Source of the DNA: CAZUXY01 sp964624235
GTDB lineage: Bacteria; Spirochaetota; UBA4802; UBA5368
Length of the DNA stretch: 64,000 nt
NCBI GenBank assembly: GCA_964624235.1
Contig: CAZUXY010000007.1
Coordinates: forward strand, 1 to 64,000
Reading direction: 5' to 3'
Part shown: positions 1 through 8,684 of the stretch, piece after piece
How positions within the stretch are numbered: position 1 is the stretch's first letter
How the letters are laid out: the number at the start of each line of letters is the position of its first letter
Made by a program: the position numbers and the translations under genes
The notes under the pieces: model-generated
Database searches by the model: none
What the model was told of the DNA's origin: nothing
The model's input: the letters and a program-made list of their open reading frames with translations, nothing else

Positions 1-349
<349 letters not shown>

Positions 350-417
350 ACGACTATTTGAGAGTTTATTCAGTTTCTAAAATTGACGTGAAACCACTCA
401 CATATAAATACTACTCA

Positions 418-432
418 GTTTTCAAAGAACCA
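418..432 (-). promoter_or_regulatory. boxA-like antitermination element in the rRNA leader
   Basis: The minus strand reads TGGTTCTTTGAAAAC between the promoter and the 16S start. This matches the usual rrn boxA (TGYTCTTTRAAAA) that loads the Nus factor complex to prevent premature termination. Just upstream in the transcript is a short perfect hairpin, GGGGAT-AAAAA-ATCCCC (439-455), which could be the accompanying leader stem. Confidence 0.6.
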
Positions 433-510
433 TCATCAGGGGATAAAAAATCCCCAGCACTTCTGGGAATAGTTGTTGTTAAATTTACGACGAGCAAGCT
501 ACGCAATTAC

Positions 511-539
511 AAAATACCGAGACACCCTATACGCGTCAA
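511..539 (-). promoter_or_regulatory. Probable rRNA operon promoter
   Basis: On the minus strand there is a -35 box TTGACG (534-539) and a -10 box TATTTT (511-516) separated by exactly 17 nt, inside an AT-rich stretch with A-tracts just upstream of the -35 that could act as an UP element. It lies about 160 nt upstream of the 16S 5' end, a normal distance for an rrn leader. The -10 matches only 4 of 6 consensus bases. Confidence 0.6.
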
Positions 540-770
540 GTATTTTTGCCTTTTTTTGCGGTATGCTTTTCGAAGAATAACGGTTTTTTTAAAGAACTAA
601 TCCCTTATCGCAAAGCGTGAAGAACATATATTTATAGTCGTATTTTTAGTCAAGCTTTTTATTAAATTTTTTTAGGAACAGTGAAAAATCATGAAAATCC
701 GGGTTTGCAACTGAACCAGCCCTTCGGGTTTTTAAAACAATGGATGCTCCATCAATTACATACAGGCGGG

Positions 771-1229
771 TTACCATCGCTTATTGAGCATTTCCTCATA
801 GCCCTGGAGCATAAAAAAAGAAGCACGATCGAAATAAAGCACCACACGGTTGTTGAGCTCGATGGCCTGCACATATACACTCAGGTCTTCTTCCACCTTT
901 TGCAAGACATAGACCCACAGGTGTCTTTTCAGCAACACCAGCGCTCGAAACACATGGGAAAAGGGCACACCCTGCTCAAAACGATCACGTCCCAGTTTAC
1001 GGAAGCGTTTTTCAATTTCTTCCTTCGGATAATTCTTTACAATCCACTTGGGGATCTCCCGATAAATCGAATTCGCCGATTCATAGATCATCTGACGGTC
1101 CAGATTCCGGTAACCTATGGTCTTCGGATCCCTGAGCAGATCGTTCATAAAAAGTTCGGTGATTTCCTGGTGGTTCTCTTCGACAAGTTCAACGAAACGG
1201 TTGGTCAGAATATTGCTTTTATGTAACAT
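771..1229 (-). CDS. RsbRD-type N-terminal sensor domain protein
   Basis: A 152-residue, all-helical soluble protein without signal peptide. The pattern (a conserved helix with VELVEENHQEITELFMNDL, then YRNLDRQMIYESANSIYREI, then a helix with VPFSHVFRALVLLKRHLWVY) resembles the RsbT co-antagonist RsbRD N-terminal domain, a globin-like sensor module normally fused to a STAS or kinase domain. Here it stands alone. It is transcribed toward the rRNA leader. No strong ribosome binding site precedes the ATG. The opposite-strand frame over the same bases is a shadow: it has no recognisable domain. Function as a stand-alone sensor or partner-switch component is inference. Confidence 0.65.
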   Translation of the reverse strand: MLHKSNILTNRFVELVEENHQEITELFMNDLLRDPKTIGYRNLDRQMIYESANSIYREIPKWIVKNYPKEEIEKRFRKLGRDRFEQGVPFSHVFRALVLLKRHLWVYVLQKVEEDLSVYVQAIELNNRVVLYFDRASFFMLQGYEEMLNKRW

Positions 1230-1527
1230 TGTCTGTCCGTCAGATCAATTTTCGCAGGATTTTTGTAATACCATATATGGCTCCTGAAACAATAGTAAAG
1301 AAAAATTTGTCGATTTTCTAAAAATTCCAGTGATTAAGTGTTCTATCTTGGTAAGTATATAATAAGGGAACCTCTAAATAGTATCTTACGGATGTTCCCT
1401 TGTGGGCATAAATAAAGATAAAAAATCAGAATTTTCAATAGTAGTATTTCTAATTTTTTGGGGTGCCCATAAAAGAATTGCTCAAATAACGTGAGTATAC
1501 CAGGATGAAAAAACGTACCTGCTTCTT
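1230..1527. other. Intergenic region with an inverted repeat
   Basis: This 298-bp AT-rich stretch separates the divergent sensor gene and the FAD oxidase gene. The only structure seen is a perfect 8-bp inverted repeat, AAGGGAAC (1364-1371) and GTTCCCTT (1394-1401), 22 nt apart, which could be a hairpin or a regulator site. No convincing promoter pair was found. Confidence 0.35.
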
Positions 1528-2919
1528 ATGACAAAAAACGTATTACATAAACTTATCGATGAGCTTTGCAGCGCCCTGGGAACCTCCAGGGTAATCACCG
1601 ATCCCGAGATTCTGGACACCTATGCCCGTGATGAGACCGGTGACCTTTCACATCTTCCCGATATTGTGGTGCGGCCTTTATCCACCGAAGAAGTAAGCAC
1701 CGCGATAAAAATATGCCGCGGGTACGGAGTGCCGGTGATCCCCAGGGGGACGGGTACCGGGGTGACCGGGGGAGCTGTTCCCGTTACTGGCGGAGTGGTG
1801 CTTTCACTCGAAAAAATGAACCGTATCCTCGAAATAGACCACCGGAACATGACCGTCACCGTAGAGCCTGGAATCATAACCGGAGAACTCCAGAGGGCCG
1901 TGATGGATGTCGGCCTCATGTACCCTCCCGATCCGGCCAGCCTCGATTCCTGTTCTATCGGGGGCAATATAGCCGAAGGCGCGGGAGGACCACGGGCGGT
2001 CAAATACGGCACTACGAAGGATTACGTGCTCGGCCTGGAATTCGTGATGGCCGACGGTTCGGTGATCACCACCGGGGGAAAGTACGTGAAAAACGCCACC
2101 GGTTTCAATTTAACCGGTCTGCTCATAGGCTCCGAGGGAATACTGGCCGTAATCACCAAAATTATCTTACGACTGCTGCCCTCTGTCCCCTTCACCATGG
2201 ATCTGCTGGTTCCATACGGTTCCATGGAAGAAGCGGTCGATGCGGTGCATCGCATAATGAATAACCGGGTCTTCCCCGCCGCTCTTGAATTCATGGAGGA
2301 AGACGCCATACGGATAGTGGGGCGTTACCTGGGCGAGCAGATGCCCTTCCCCGATGCACGCGCCCATCTGCTTATACAGCTTGACGGAGGCAGCGAAGAA
2401 TCGCTTCAGCGCGATCTGGAAAAAATCGGCGATTGCCTGGGCGCGTCCAGCGGCAGGGCCCTGGTCGCCGAAACCAAAATCCAGGGCGAGCGCATCTGGA
2501 AGGCACGACGGGCCATACGCGAGGCCATAAACCACTGCACGCCGGGTACCCTCGCGGAGGACACCGTGGTGCCCCGTTCGCGCATTCCGGAATTCCTGAA
2601 GGAAGTAAAAAGTTATTTCAACAGACAGGGTATGCAAACCCTCATGTTCGGACACGCGGGAGACGGGAATGTACATATCCATGTGCTCCAGGGATCCCTT
2701 GGAGAGAAGGAATGGGCGGAAAGGAAGCACAGTTACAAGAGGGAAATATACCGCATCGCCCTCTCATACGGTGGTACGATATCGGGAGAACACGGCATCG
2801 GTTACTCCCGGCGGGAATACCTTTCGATGGCCCTGAGTCACGAAGAGATTGAATTATTGAAAAGGATTAAAAAAGCCTTCGATCCGGAAGGACTGTTGAA
2901 TCCGATGAAAATCATCTGA
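1528..2919 (+). CDS. FAD-linked oxidase, GlcD / D-lactate dehydrogenase family
   Basis: A 463-residue flavoprotein of the VAO/PCMH family that oxidises 2-hydroxy acids such as glycolate or D-lactate and passes electrons to an acceptor. The N-terminal FAD-binding domain shows PRGTGTGVTGGAVP (about residues 73-86) and the SIGGNIAEGAGGPRAVKYG stretch that wraps the cofactor. The C-terminal oxidase domain carries HAGDGNVHIHV and SGEHGIG, the typical substrate/FAD site. Length is normal for GlcD. There is no GlcE or iron-sulfur GlcF partner next to it, so it may be a single-subunit D-2-hydroxyacid dehydrogenase. The ATG at 1528 is the first usable start; no strong ribosome binding site is visible. 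The next gene begins within 15 nt of its stop. Confidence 0.9.
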   Translation: MTKNVLHKLIDELCSALGTSRVITDPEILDTYARDETGDLSHLPDIVVRPLSTEEVSTAIKICRGYGVPVIPRGTGTGVTGGAVPVTGGVVLSLEKMNRILEIDHRNMTVTVEPGIITGELQRAVMDVGLMYPPDPASLDSCSIGGNIAEGAGGPRAVKYGTTKDYVLGLEFVMADGSVITTGGKYVKNATGFNLTGLLIGSEGILAVITKIILRLLPSVPFTMDLLVPYGSMEEAVDAVHRIMNNRVFPAALEFMEEDAIRIVGRYLGEQMPFPDARAHLLIQLDGGSEESLQRDLEKIGDCLGASSGRALVAETKIQGERIWKARRAIREAINHCTPGTLAEDTVVPRSRIPEFLKEVKSYFNRQGMQTLMFGHAGDGNVHIHVLQGSLGEKEWAERKHSYKREIYRIALSYGGTISGEHGIGYSRREYLSMALSHEEIELLKRIKKAFDPEGLLNPMKII

Positions 2920-2932
2920 ACCCGTGATTGTC

Positions 2933-3796
2933 ATGCAGAATAACGGAGACCAGCCGGCGCCTTCATCCCTCTGCGACCTCATTGACGGTTTTCTCAGTGA
3001 ACGCGGACGTTCTCTTTTCCCCGAAAACCTTCGTCTGGAACGCAGATATCTGACCGACCCCATTGTACAGATCGAACATGAAACACTGCGCAGGGCCCTT
3101 TTTGTAATGTTTTCATCGCTGTTCACCACCGGTTCTGCCAGTTCCGGTGGAACGATAAAAATACTGGTAAGCTCCACGGAAGACGGATTCGCAGAAATTA
3201 ACCTCACCTATGAGGGCACCCCTGGTACGTCCATACCGCCGGTTCCCGACATGGAGGATCTGGCTTCAGCGGTGGACCTGCTTGCCAAATACGACGGCAA
3301 CCTCTCTTTTACCGGCAGGGCCGGGGATTCCTCGATCATCATCTTTAACCTTCCGGTATGTTCAGCGATCGAAGAGGATGACTATGAATCTGATCTGAAC
3401 ATACCTCCATTGGACCATCCGGGTATCGCCTCTTTTTCAGTGCTTATCGCGGACGACGAGGCCCCGATCAGGGACCTTCTGGGGACCATAGTTAAAAGCA
3501 CCGGGGTTGTGCTGATAGAATACGCGCGCAACGGGGAGGAGGCGTATAAACGATACATGGAAAAGCGACATGATCTTATCTTCATGGACATGGCCATGCC
3601 GGTGCTTACCGGCAAAGAGGCCTATGACAGGATAACCGCCGAGGACCATTCAGCCAGAGTGGTGTTCATTACGGGATTGTACCAGGACGAAGAGATACCG
3701 GAGATCGCCGATGATATCGAGGCGTTCGGTTACGTAAAAAAACCGTTCAATATTTCTCAGGTCAGAAACATCATTGAAAAAGCGCTTCAGGACTGA
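2933..3796 (+). CDS. Receiver-domain protein with degenerate kinase ATPase-like N-terminus
   Basis: About 287 residues. The C-terminal ~115 residues are a complete CheY-like receiver: acidic pair in LIADDEAP, phospho-acceptor Asp in FMDMAMP (about residue 219), Thr in VFITG and Lys in YVKKPF (about 270). The first ~150 residues read like a decayed HATPase_c domain: a row where the N-box should be (TLRRALFVMFSSLFTTG, with no N-box Asn), then GGTIKILVSS, then LAKYDGNLSFTGRAGDSS ending in FNLPV. No DHp histidine is present. It is probably co-transcribed with the FAD oxidase upstream. GTG at 2924 is an alternative start. Whether the front half still binds nucleotide is unknown. Confidence 0.75.
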   Translation: MQNNGDQPAPSSLCDLIDGFLSERGRSLFPENLRLERRYLTDPIVQIEHETLRRALFVMFSSLFTTGSASSGGTIKILVSSTEDGFAEINLTYEGTPGTSIPPVPDMEDLASAVDLLAKYDGNLSFTGRAGDSSIIIFNLPVCSAIEEDDYESDLNIPPLDHPGIASFSVLIADDEAPIRDLLGTIVKSTGVVLIEYARNGEEAYKRYMEKRHDLIFMDMAMPVLTGKEAYDRITAEDHSARVVFITGLYQDEEIPEIADDIEAFGYVKKPFNISQVRNIIEKALQD

Positions 3797-3942
3797 TGCC
3801 GACAGACCTGCCCCTGTTTCTATAGAACAATTGAACGCTTAAATGATAAGGCGTTCTTCACCTGCCCGATTCAGGAGAATTTTTCTTGATAAAAATGCAA
3901 TGATCCATTAGCCATAGACAAATTTCCCGGCGAGGTGGAAAC

Positions 3943-4803
3943 GTGCGGAAGACCAGACTCGGCATCATCGGTGGTACCAGCCTGTATGAAATCGAAGGAT
4001 TGAACATTATAGATGAAGCAGCGCCCCATACCCCCTGGGGAGATGCCTCAGATACAATCATCATCGGAGAAATAAATGGAACCCGGGCGGCATTTCTGCC
4101 GCGGCATGGTCGCGGTCATGTACACCTACCCGGACAGATCAACAACCGTGCCAATATTGCCGCACTGAAAATGCTGGGTGTGGAGGAAATAATCGCCTTT
4201 TCCGCCGTCGGCAGTCTCAAGGAAGAAATTAAACCGATGGATTTCGTACTCCCCGACCAGGTGATCGACCGTACCCGGGAGAGGGTCCATACCTTCTTTG
4301 GTGACGGGATCGTCGGCCATATTGCTTTCGCCGATCCTTTCTGCGACCGGGTACAACGGATAATCGAACCCGTTATCAGGAGCATGGGAATAACCCTCCA
4401 TACCGGCGAGACACTGGTCTGCATGGAGGGGCCTGCGTTCTCCACCAGGGCGGAAAGCAGGCTCTATCGCTCATGGAACGCCGGTGTCATCAACATGAGC
4501 ACCCTGCCCGAGGCGAAACTGGCCCGGGAAGCCGGCATATGCTACGCCGTCATCTGTATGAGCACCGACTACGACTGCTGGAAGGACGATGGTGAGCATG
4601 TAACCGTGGAAATGGTGGTACAGAACCTTCACAAGAATGCCGACAACGCGAAAAACCTCATCAGGTCGCTCATACCGAAAATGGGGCAAAAGCGTGACTG
4701 CGGGTGCTCAGAGGCATCGAAATATGCCGTAATCACCGCTCCCGAGAAAAGGAATCCCGAAACTGCTGAAAAACTCAGTGTTATACTGCCTGAATGCTTC
4801 TGA
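3943..4803 (+). CDS. mtnP: S-methyl-5'-thioadenosine phosphorylase
   Basis: A 286-residue PNP/MTAP-family phosphorylase that cleaves 5'-methylthioadenosine with phosphate to adenine and methylthioribose 1-phosphate in the methionine salvage pathway. Family marks are LGIIGGTSLYEI at the N-terminus, LPRHGRGHVHLPGQINNRAN (phosphate and ribose site), AVGSLKEEIKPMDFVLPDQ, MEGPAFSTRAESRLYR and INMSTLPEAKLAREAGICYA, ending in STDYDCW where the Asp contacts the purine. The GTG start is chosen because GAGGTGG sits 7 nt before it. No other salvage genes flank it. Confidence 0.92.
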   Translation: MRKTRLGIIGGTSLYEIEGLNIIDEAAPHTPWGDASDTIIIGEINGTRAAFLPRHGRGHVHLPGQINNRANIAALKMLGVEEIIAFSAVGSLKEEIKPMDFVLPDQVIDRTRERVHTFFGDGIVGHIAFADPFCDRVQRIIEPVIRSMGITLHTGETLVCMEGPAFSTRAESRLYRSWNAGVINMSTLPEAKLAREAGICYAVICMSTDYDCWKDDGEHVTVEMVVQNLHKNADNAKNLIRSLIPKMGQKRDCGCSEASKYAVITAPEKRNPETAEKLSVILPECF

Positions 4804-5137
4804 GTGAACCTTTTAACCGACCCTGACAACGGCACAGGGATTCTCCGCACTCCATGATTGAGTGTTCGGGTTAGCATATAATTTGCTCTCCCCCTTTCAA
4901 TGAATTATATTATATACAGACGAGTTCGCACTACCGGTACCACGGCGCATCAGCAAGAGGGGATGTCTGTCCAGGACCGTGTAGCTTTGACATAATCTGT
5001 CAAACACGAGCCGTAGTTCCAACATACCGTCTGCCCGTCACAATCCTGGAAAATTGCAGCCATCTCAGTAAACCGGTATGCCGACGAGTCTTCACATATA
5101 CTCTTTCTATATATAAGTATAAAAGGAGGTGGACAGT
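4804..5137. promoter_or_regulatory. Intergenic region with a 19-bp dyad
   Basis: This 334-bp gap before the ABM-domain gene contains a perfect inverted repeat TTTGACA-TAATC-TGTCAAA at 4986-5004, which looks like an operator for a dimeric regulator. It lies about 130 bp upstream of the next start codon. An AT-rich TATATATAAGTATAAAAGGAGG stretch follows directly before that gene and may hold its -10 and ribosome binding site. No coding frame of note is present. Confidence 0.4.
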
Positions 5138-5464
5138 ATGGCAGTCAGAATTTTAGTAAAAAGAACCATACCCGAGGGAAGAGAGGAAAAGCTTATGCCG
5201 CTGATCATTAAACTGCGGGTACTTGCGTCGCAGCAGCCGGGTTATATTTCCGGGGAAACCCTCAAGATGATCGACGATCCCAACTGTTTTCTCGTCATCA
5301 GCACCTGGAACGCGGTCGAGGACTGGGACCGCTGGTTTAACAGCGACACGCGCTCGGAAATACAGAAAATGATCGACGAAGTATGTGATTTCCCGACCAC
5401 TTATGAAAAATACCATTATCCGGTTAATCAGCGGGTCATGGTAAGCGAAACGGCAGCGCCCTGA
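5138..5464 (+). CDS. ABM (antibiotic biosynthesis monooxygenase) domain protein
   Basis: A 108-residue ferredoxin-like (dimeric alpha/beta barrel) protein of the ABM/YgiN type. The pattern VRILVKRTIPEGREEKLMPLI, then QPGYISGETL, then DDPNCFLVISTWNAVEDWDRW is typical: strand-helix, a substrate-facing strand, and a conserved W in the STW...W motif. The ATG at 5138 is chosen because AGGAGG lies 8 nt upstream; an in-frame GTG at 5129 overlaps that ribosome binding site and is unlikely. Members act as small quinol monooxygenases or heme/aldehyde-handling proteins; the substrate here cannot be read from sequence. Confidence 0.8.
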   Translation: MAVRILVKRTIPEGREEKLMPLIIKLRVLASQQPGYISGETLKMIDDPNCFLVISTWNAVEDWDRWFNSDTRSEIQKMIDEVCDFPTTYEKYHYPVNQRVMVSETAAP

Positions 5465-5561
5465 CGCGAAGCGGCTCATGCCCGACTCTTGTTCATCGTT
5501 TTCAGAACGCGGGATTGGTCCAGCAGGAGGGGGGTTTGTATTTCCCTAAAAACCCGCCGGC

Positions 5562-6524
5562 TCAGGGCAGGCCCACGACCCGATTTCTTCCTTCCCGCTT
5601 CGATTGGTAGAGGGAGGAATCGGCCTTCTCCTTGAACGCAGCGAAATCTCCGGCCGTTTCGGGATAAGAACTGATGCCGATGCTGACTGTAACGCTGATT
5701 TCCGACCCTTTCAGCGCTCCGCTGAAATCCTGGGACTCCACCTCACGGCGCATACTCTCGGCGATTTCCTTCGCTCTATTCAGGTCCGCTTCCGGCAGGA
5801 GTATAGAAAACTCGTCTCCTCCATAACGGGCGATAATGCCGTGCTGGCTTATGTTGTTTTTGATTATCTCCACCACACGCTTTATTATCTCATTCCCCGT
5901 CTCAATCCCCATCGTCTCATTAATGGCCCGGAAATTATCTATATCCACCATGAACAGGGAAAGCGGTTTTCTGTTGCTGCATGATATATTAAAAAAGTTC
6001 TCCATTGCGTCATCGAGAAACGCACGGTTATACACGCCGGTCAGCTCGTCGGTGATGGCGCGGCGGCTGGCATTTTCTCCCCACTGTACTACATCCGCCA
6101 GGAACCTGCTGGATTTCCTGAGCCGCTGTATACTCTGACTGAGCAACTGAGCGATCAGCTTTACCCCGATACCGGGGTTGTTCTCAATGATCGCACGGAT
6201 CTGTTCTTCTCTGATCTTCAGCAGTCTGACCGCTTCAGCGGCATAGTAAGTGTCGAAGGAAGGCCTGTTCCCGAACAGGGACAAATCCCCGAAAAAGTCC
6301 CCGATGCGGTAATTACCGTGCCGTCTTTCCATGTTGCCAGGAATTTTCAGTGTACCGGTCACCTCTCCTTCAACCACAAAATACAGTTCCCTGGTGATGT
6401 CATTGTTATGGATAATCACATCGTCCTTTTTGCAGGTTTTCTGGCTGAAGCGGCTTTGAATCTCTGCCAGTTCGCTTTCGCTTAAAACCGAGAACAACTG
6501 GATTTTTTTCAGCAATTCGATCAT
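5562..6524 (-). CDS. cNMP-binding domain diguanylate cyclase (active-type GGDEF)
   Basis: A 320-residue soluble protein with an N-terminal cyclic-nucleotide-binding (CRP-like beta roll) domain at about 10-125, a helical linker, and a C-terminal GGDEF domain from about residue 155. The catalytic site looks intact: VDIDNF (metal-ligand Asp194), INETMG and YGGDEF (234-239). It should make c-di-GMP from two GTP. No RxxD inhibitory I-site precedes the GGDEF motif, so product feedback is probably absent. It lies 15 nt downstream of a close paralogue at 6540-7505 and is probably in the same transcript. The cNMP domain suggests control by a nucleotide or other small ligand, but the ligand is not known. 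Confidence 0.88.
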   Translation of the reverse strand: MIELLKKIQLFSVLSESELAEIQSRFSQKTCKKDDVIIHNNDITRELYFVVEGEVTGTLKIPGNMERRHGNYRIGDFFGDLSLFGNRPSFDTYYAAEAVRLLKIREEQIRAIIENNPGIGVKLIAQLLSQSIQRLRKSSRFLADVVQWGENASRRAITDELTGVYNRAFLDDAMENFFNISCSNRKPLSLFMVDIDNFRAINETMGIETGNEIIKRVVEIIKNNISQHGIIARYGGDEFSILLPEADLNRAKEIAESMRREVESQDFSGALKGSEISVTVSIGISSYPETAGDFAAFKEKADSSLYQSKREGRNRVVGLP

Positions 6525-6539
6525 CGGAAAAATATCCCC

Positions 6540-7505
6540 CTAAATACTCACCCGGTTCCCGCCGGCATCCCTCGCATGAAGCATCTTACGATGGGCGGTT
6601 TCAACCAGTTCGGCGCTGTCCTTCGCGCCTTCCGGATACAGGGCGACACCGATGCTGACGAGTATCCGTAAACCCTCTGTGCCGACAACTCTGCTGAGAT
6701 CCATATTTTTAAACGATGCGCTGATCTCCCTGGCCCTCTGGATCGCCCTGTCCCTATCGGTGTCGACCAGTATGGCGGCGAATTCGTCACCACGGTAGCG
6801 TACACCTATATCTTTCTCATCGAGCTCGGACTGGAGGAAAATGGCCATGATGTTCAGTACCTGGTCCCCGGTTTCGTGCCCGTAGGTATCGTTCACCGTC
6901 TTGAAGTTATCGGGTTTAATCATCAGCAGCGCGACTCCTGATCCCAGGTCGGGCAGAAGGTTGACGAAATCCTCTTTCAGAAAGGTCTGATTGTACAGGC
7001 CGGTCATCTTGTCACACAACAGCTGTTTGTGCAGGTCACGCAGCCAGTCGGTTTTTTCATAAAGCATCCTGGTGACGTTCCAGATTCTCTCTGAGATGAT
7101 TCCCAGGAGTCGGTACAGCATCTGGGCGGCTATATAAGTGTGGTCATGGAGTATTGTGTTGAGGGGGTATTTACTGGCGGGAAAGCGCAGAACGACTGAT
7201 TGTTCCTCGGCGAACGCCGCGGCGGTTCTTGGGGTTCTGCCGATAAAATCCAGTTCACCGAAAGATTCACCCGTTAACAGCTGCGCTATGGCGACATCAT
7301 CGCTTTCAACGCTGATTATGCCGATTCGTCCCCGGGTAACCACATAAAGATCCTCTGCGGGTTCTCCCCGGCGAAAGACCGCCTGACCTTTGCTGAATTC
7401 GACCAGTTCGCTGTGCTGGGCGATGATGTCCAGCTCATACTCACGCAGGGGTGAGAAGAGGTCGACTTTTCTGAGCAGCTCAACTTTTTCTTCATGCAGG
7501 GCCAT
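6540..7505 (-). CDS. cNMP-binding domain GGDEF protein, catalytic site altered
   Basis: A 321-residue paralogue of the downstream gene with the same layout: cNMP-binding domain at about 15-125, a helical linker, and GGDEF domain from about 160. Its active-site motif is YRGDEF (237-242), a tolerated variant, but the strand that normally reads D-x-D before F-K reads IKPDNFK, so the metal-binding Asp is Lys197. The substrate contacts VNDTYGH are kept. This argues for a weak or inactive cyclase that may bind GTP and pair with the active neighbour. It is the first gene of a two-gene unit; the next starts 15 nt after its stop. Confidence 0.85.
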   Translation of the reverse strand: MALHEEKVELLRKVDLFSPLREYELDIIAQHSELVEFSKGQAVFRRGEPAEDLYVVTRGRIGIISVESDDVAIAQLLTGESFGELDFIGRTPRTAAAFAEEQSVVLRFPASKYPLNTILHDHTYIAAQMLYRLLGIISERIWNVTRMLYEKTDWLRDLHKQLLCDKMTGLYNQTFLKEDFVNLLPDLGSGVALLMIKPDNFKTVNDTYGHETGDQVLNIMAIFLQSELDEKDIGVRYRGDEFAAILVDTDRDRAIQRAREISASFKNMDLSRVVGTEGLRILVSIGVALYPEGAKDSAELVETAHRKMLHARDAGGNRVSI

Positions 7506-7850
7506 GGAAACTCACATCAGGGTACATTATTCATTACATATTCAAAAACTCCACGATTATTCTGCAACAAACAAAAATAATCACCGCCGTAAAAAATCAT
7601 TGTTTTTCTTAATCAATTCATGCAGTCAACACTGCGGTATAATCTTCTACCGCCTTTCAACTTTTTAACCGCCCCGAATATTCATGTTATATACTACCAG
7701 AATAACGGACCGACTTTTTTTCCTTTCATCCAAAGGTGTAATATTTCATTTCCTAAAACCAGGAATGCCGGATTTGCTTTCCATTCTGCCGTATATACCC
7801 GCTTCGCTCTACCTGACGTCTCTACAGCAGAACCGGTTTCAGCACAGAGG
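7506..7850. other. Intergenic region between the GGDEF pair and the MBL gene
   Basis: This 345-bp AT-rich stretch separates two minus-strand units, so it should hold the promoter of the GGDEF pair and the end of the acyl-CoA operon. The only clear structure is GCGGTA-N8-TACCGC (7634-7653). On the minus strand it lacks a T-run, so it is a poor terminator there. The open frames that cross the region on the plus strand show no domain and I regard them as non-coding. Confidence 0.3.
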
Positions 7851-8597
7851 TCAGGGAATCACAATCTCCATACCCGGATAGACATAACGGATTCCCGCAT
7901 CGATATTGTCACTTTTCTGATTTTTCAGGTGAGTTCCATAATAACGCGACCAGTGGTTACCTCCAGTGCATGCTCTTTCGATCAGGTCGCTCTCCCCCAT
8001 ATGCACCCGCACGGCATCTTCGCGTTCACCGTTCATATCGCACAGGATCACCTCAGGTGATTTTCGTATCATCTCTTCCACCGACGCACACCACAGTGTG
8101 TCCGCCGTATAGGCAAAAAGGGATCTGCCGTTTTTCTCCAGTACAAACCCGTAGGTTTCAATAAAATGCTCCATCCGGTGGAAAACCGCCCTGCACCCGG
8201 AAATAACCGCAGACTTTTTTTCATCGACCGTCTGAAAATCCATACTCTCTTCCATCCAGCGTATACAGGGATGCCCGGCTGACAGCGCCATGACTGCAAG
8301 GTCCATGAAGTATTCCTTCCCCCCCGAAGGGCTGAAGATCGGTACACGCCGTATGTTTCCCTTACCGTAAGCTGAATAAAAAAGAGCCAGTGCGAGGAAC
8401 GGCAGGCCGAAGCTGTGGTCACCGTGCAGGTGTGAGATTACGATTTCATTTATACTGATTATATCGATGCGTTCCCTGTGAAGGGACAGCATAACGTCGG
8501 GTGGGGTTTCCACCAGTGTGGTGCCGTCGATAAGAAAAGAATTATAGGGGAGACCGCTATTGACCGCGCCGCCGTTTCCCAGGATTTTAATCCGCAT
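7851..8597 (-). CDS. MBL-fold metallohydrolase, RNase Z-like
   Basis: About 248 residues of a metallo-beta-lactamase fold. It begins MRIKILGNGGAVNSG, a classic first strand of this family, and has the metal site ISHLHGDHSFGLPFL, a later His in VFHRMEHFIETYG, Asp in YTADTLW, and a final metal Asp in ILCDMNGE. The architecture resembles RNase Z-type and ribonuclease-like hydrolases but lacks the exosite that would identify tRNase Z. It is the last gene of the acyl-CoA operon on this strand. The ATG at 8597 fits the fold best; a TTG at 8636 would add 13 residues. Substrate unknown; thioester or phosphodiester hydrolysis are both possible. Confidence 0.75.
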   Translation of the reverse strand: MRIKILGNGGAVNSGLPYNSFLIDGTTLVETPPDVMLSLHRERIDIISINEIVISHLHGDHSFGLPFLALALFYSAYGKGNIRRVPIFSPSGGKEYFMDLAVMALSAGHPCIRWMEESMDFQTVDEKKSAVISGCRAVFHRMEHFIETYGFVLEKNGRSLFAYTADTLWCASVEEMIRKSPEVILCDMNGEREDAVRVHMGESDLIERACTGGNHWSRYYGTHLKNQKSDNIDAGIRYVYPGMEIVIP

Positions 8598-8684
8598 CGC
8601 GATAACCCGAAGAGTGATTGTATTAAGATGTTTCAAGGGCCGTCATCATTCAAGGCCCGATCACACCGTCCTACGGCACATTAT

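Noticed and set aside
681..1226. Plus-strand open frame opposite the RsbRD-type gene
   Set aside because: It lies antisense to a frame with a recognisable sensor-domain pattern and has no domain of its own.
7620..8060. Plus-strand open frame crossing the gap into the MBL gene
   Set aside because: It overlaps antisense to a clear metallohydrolase and has no recognisable domain.
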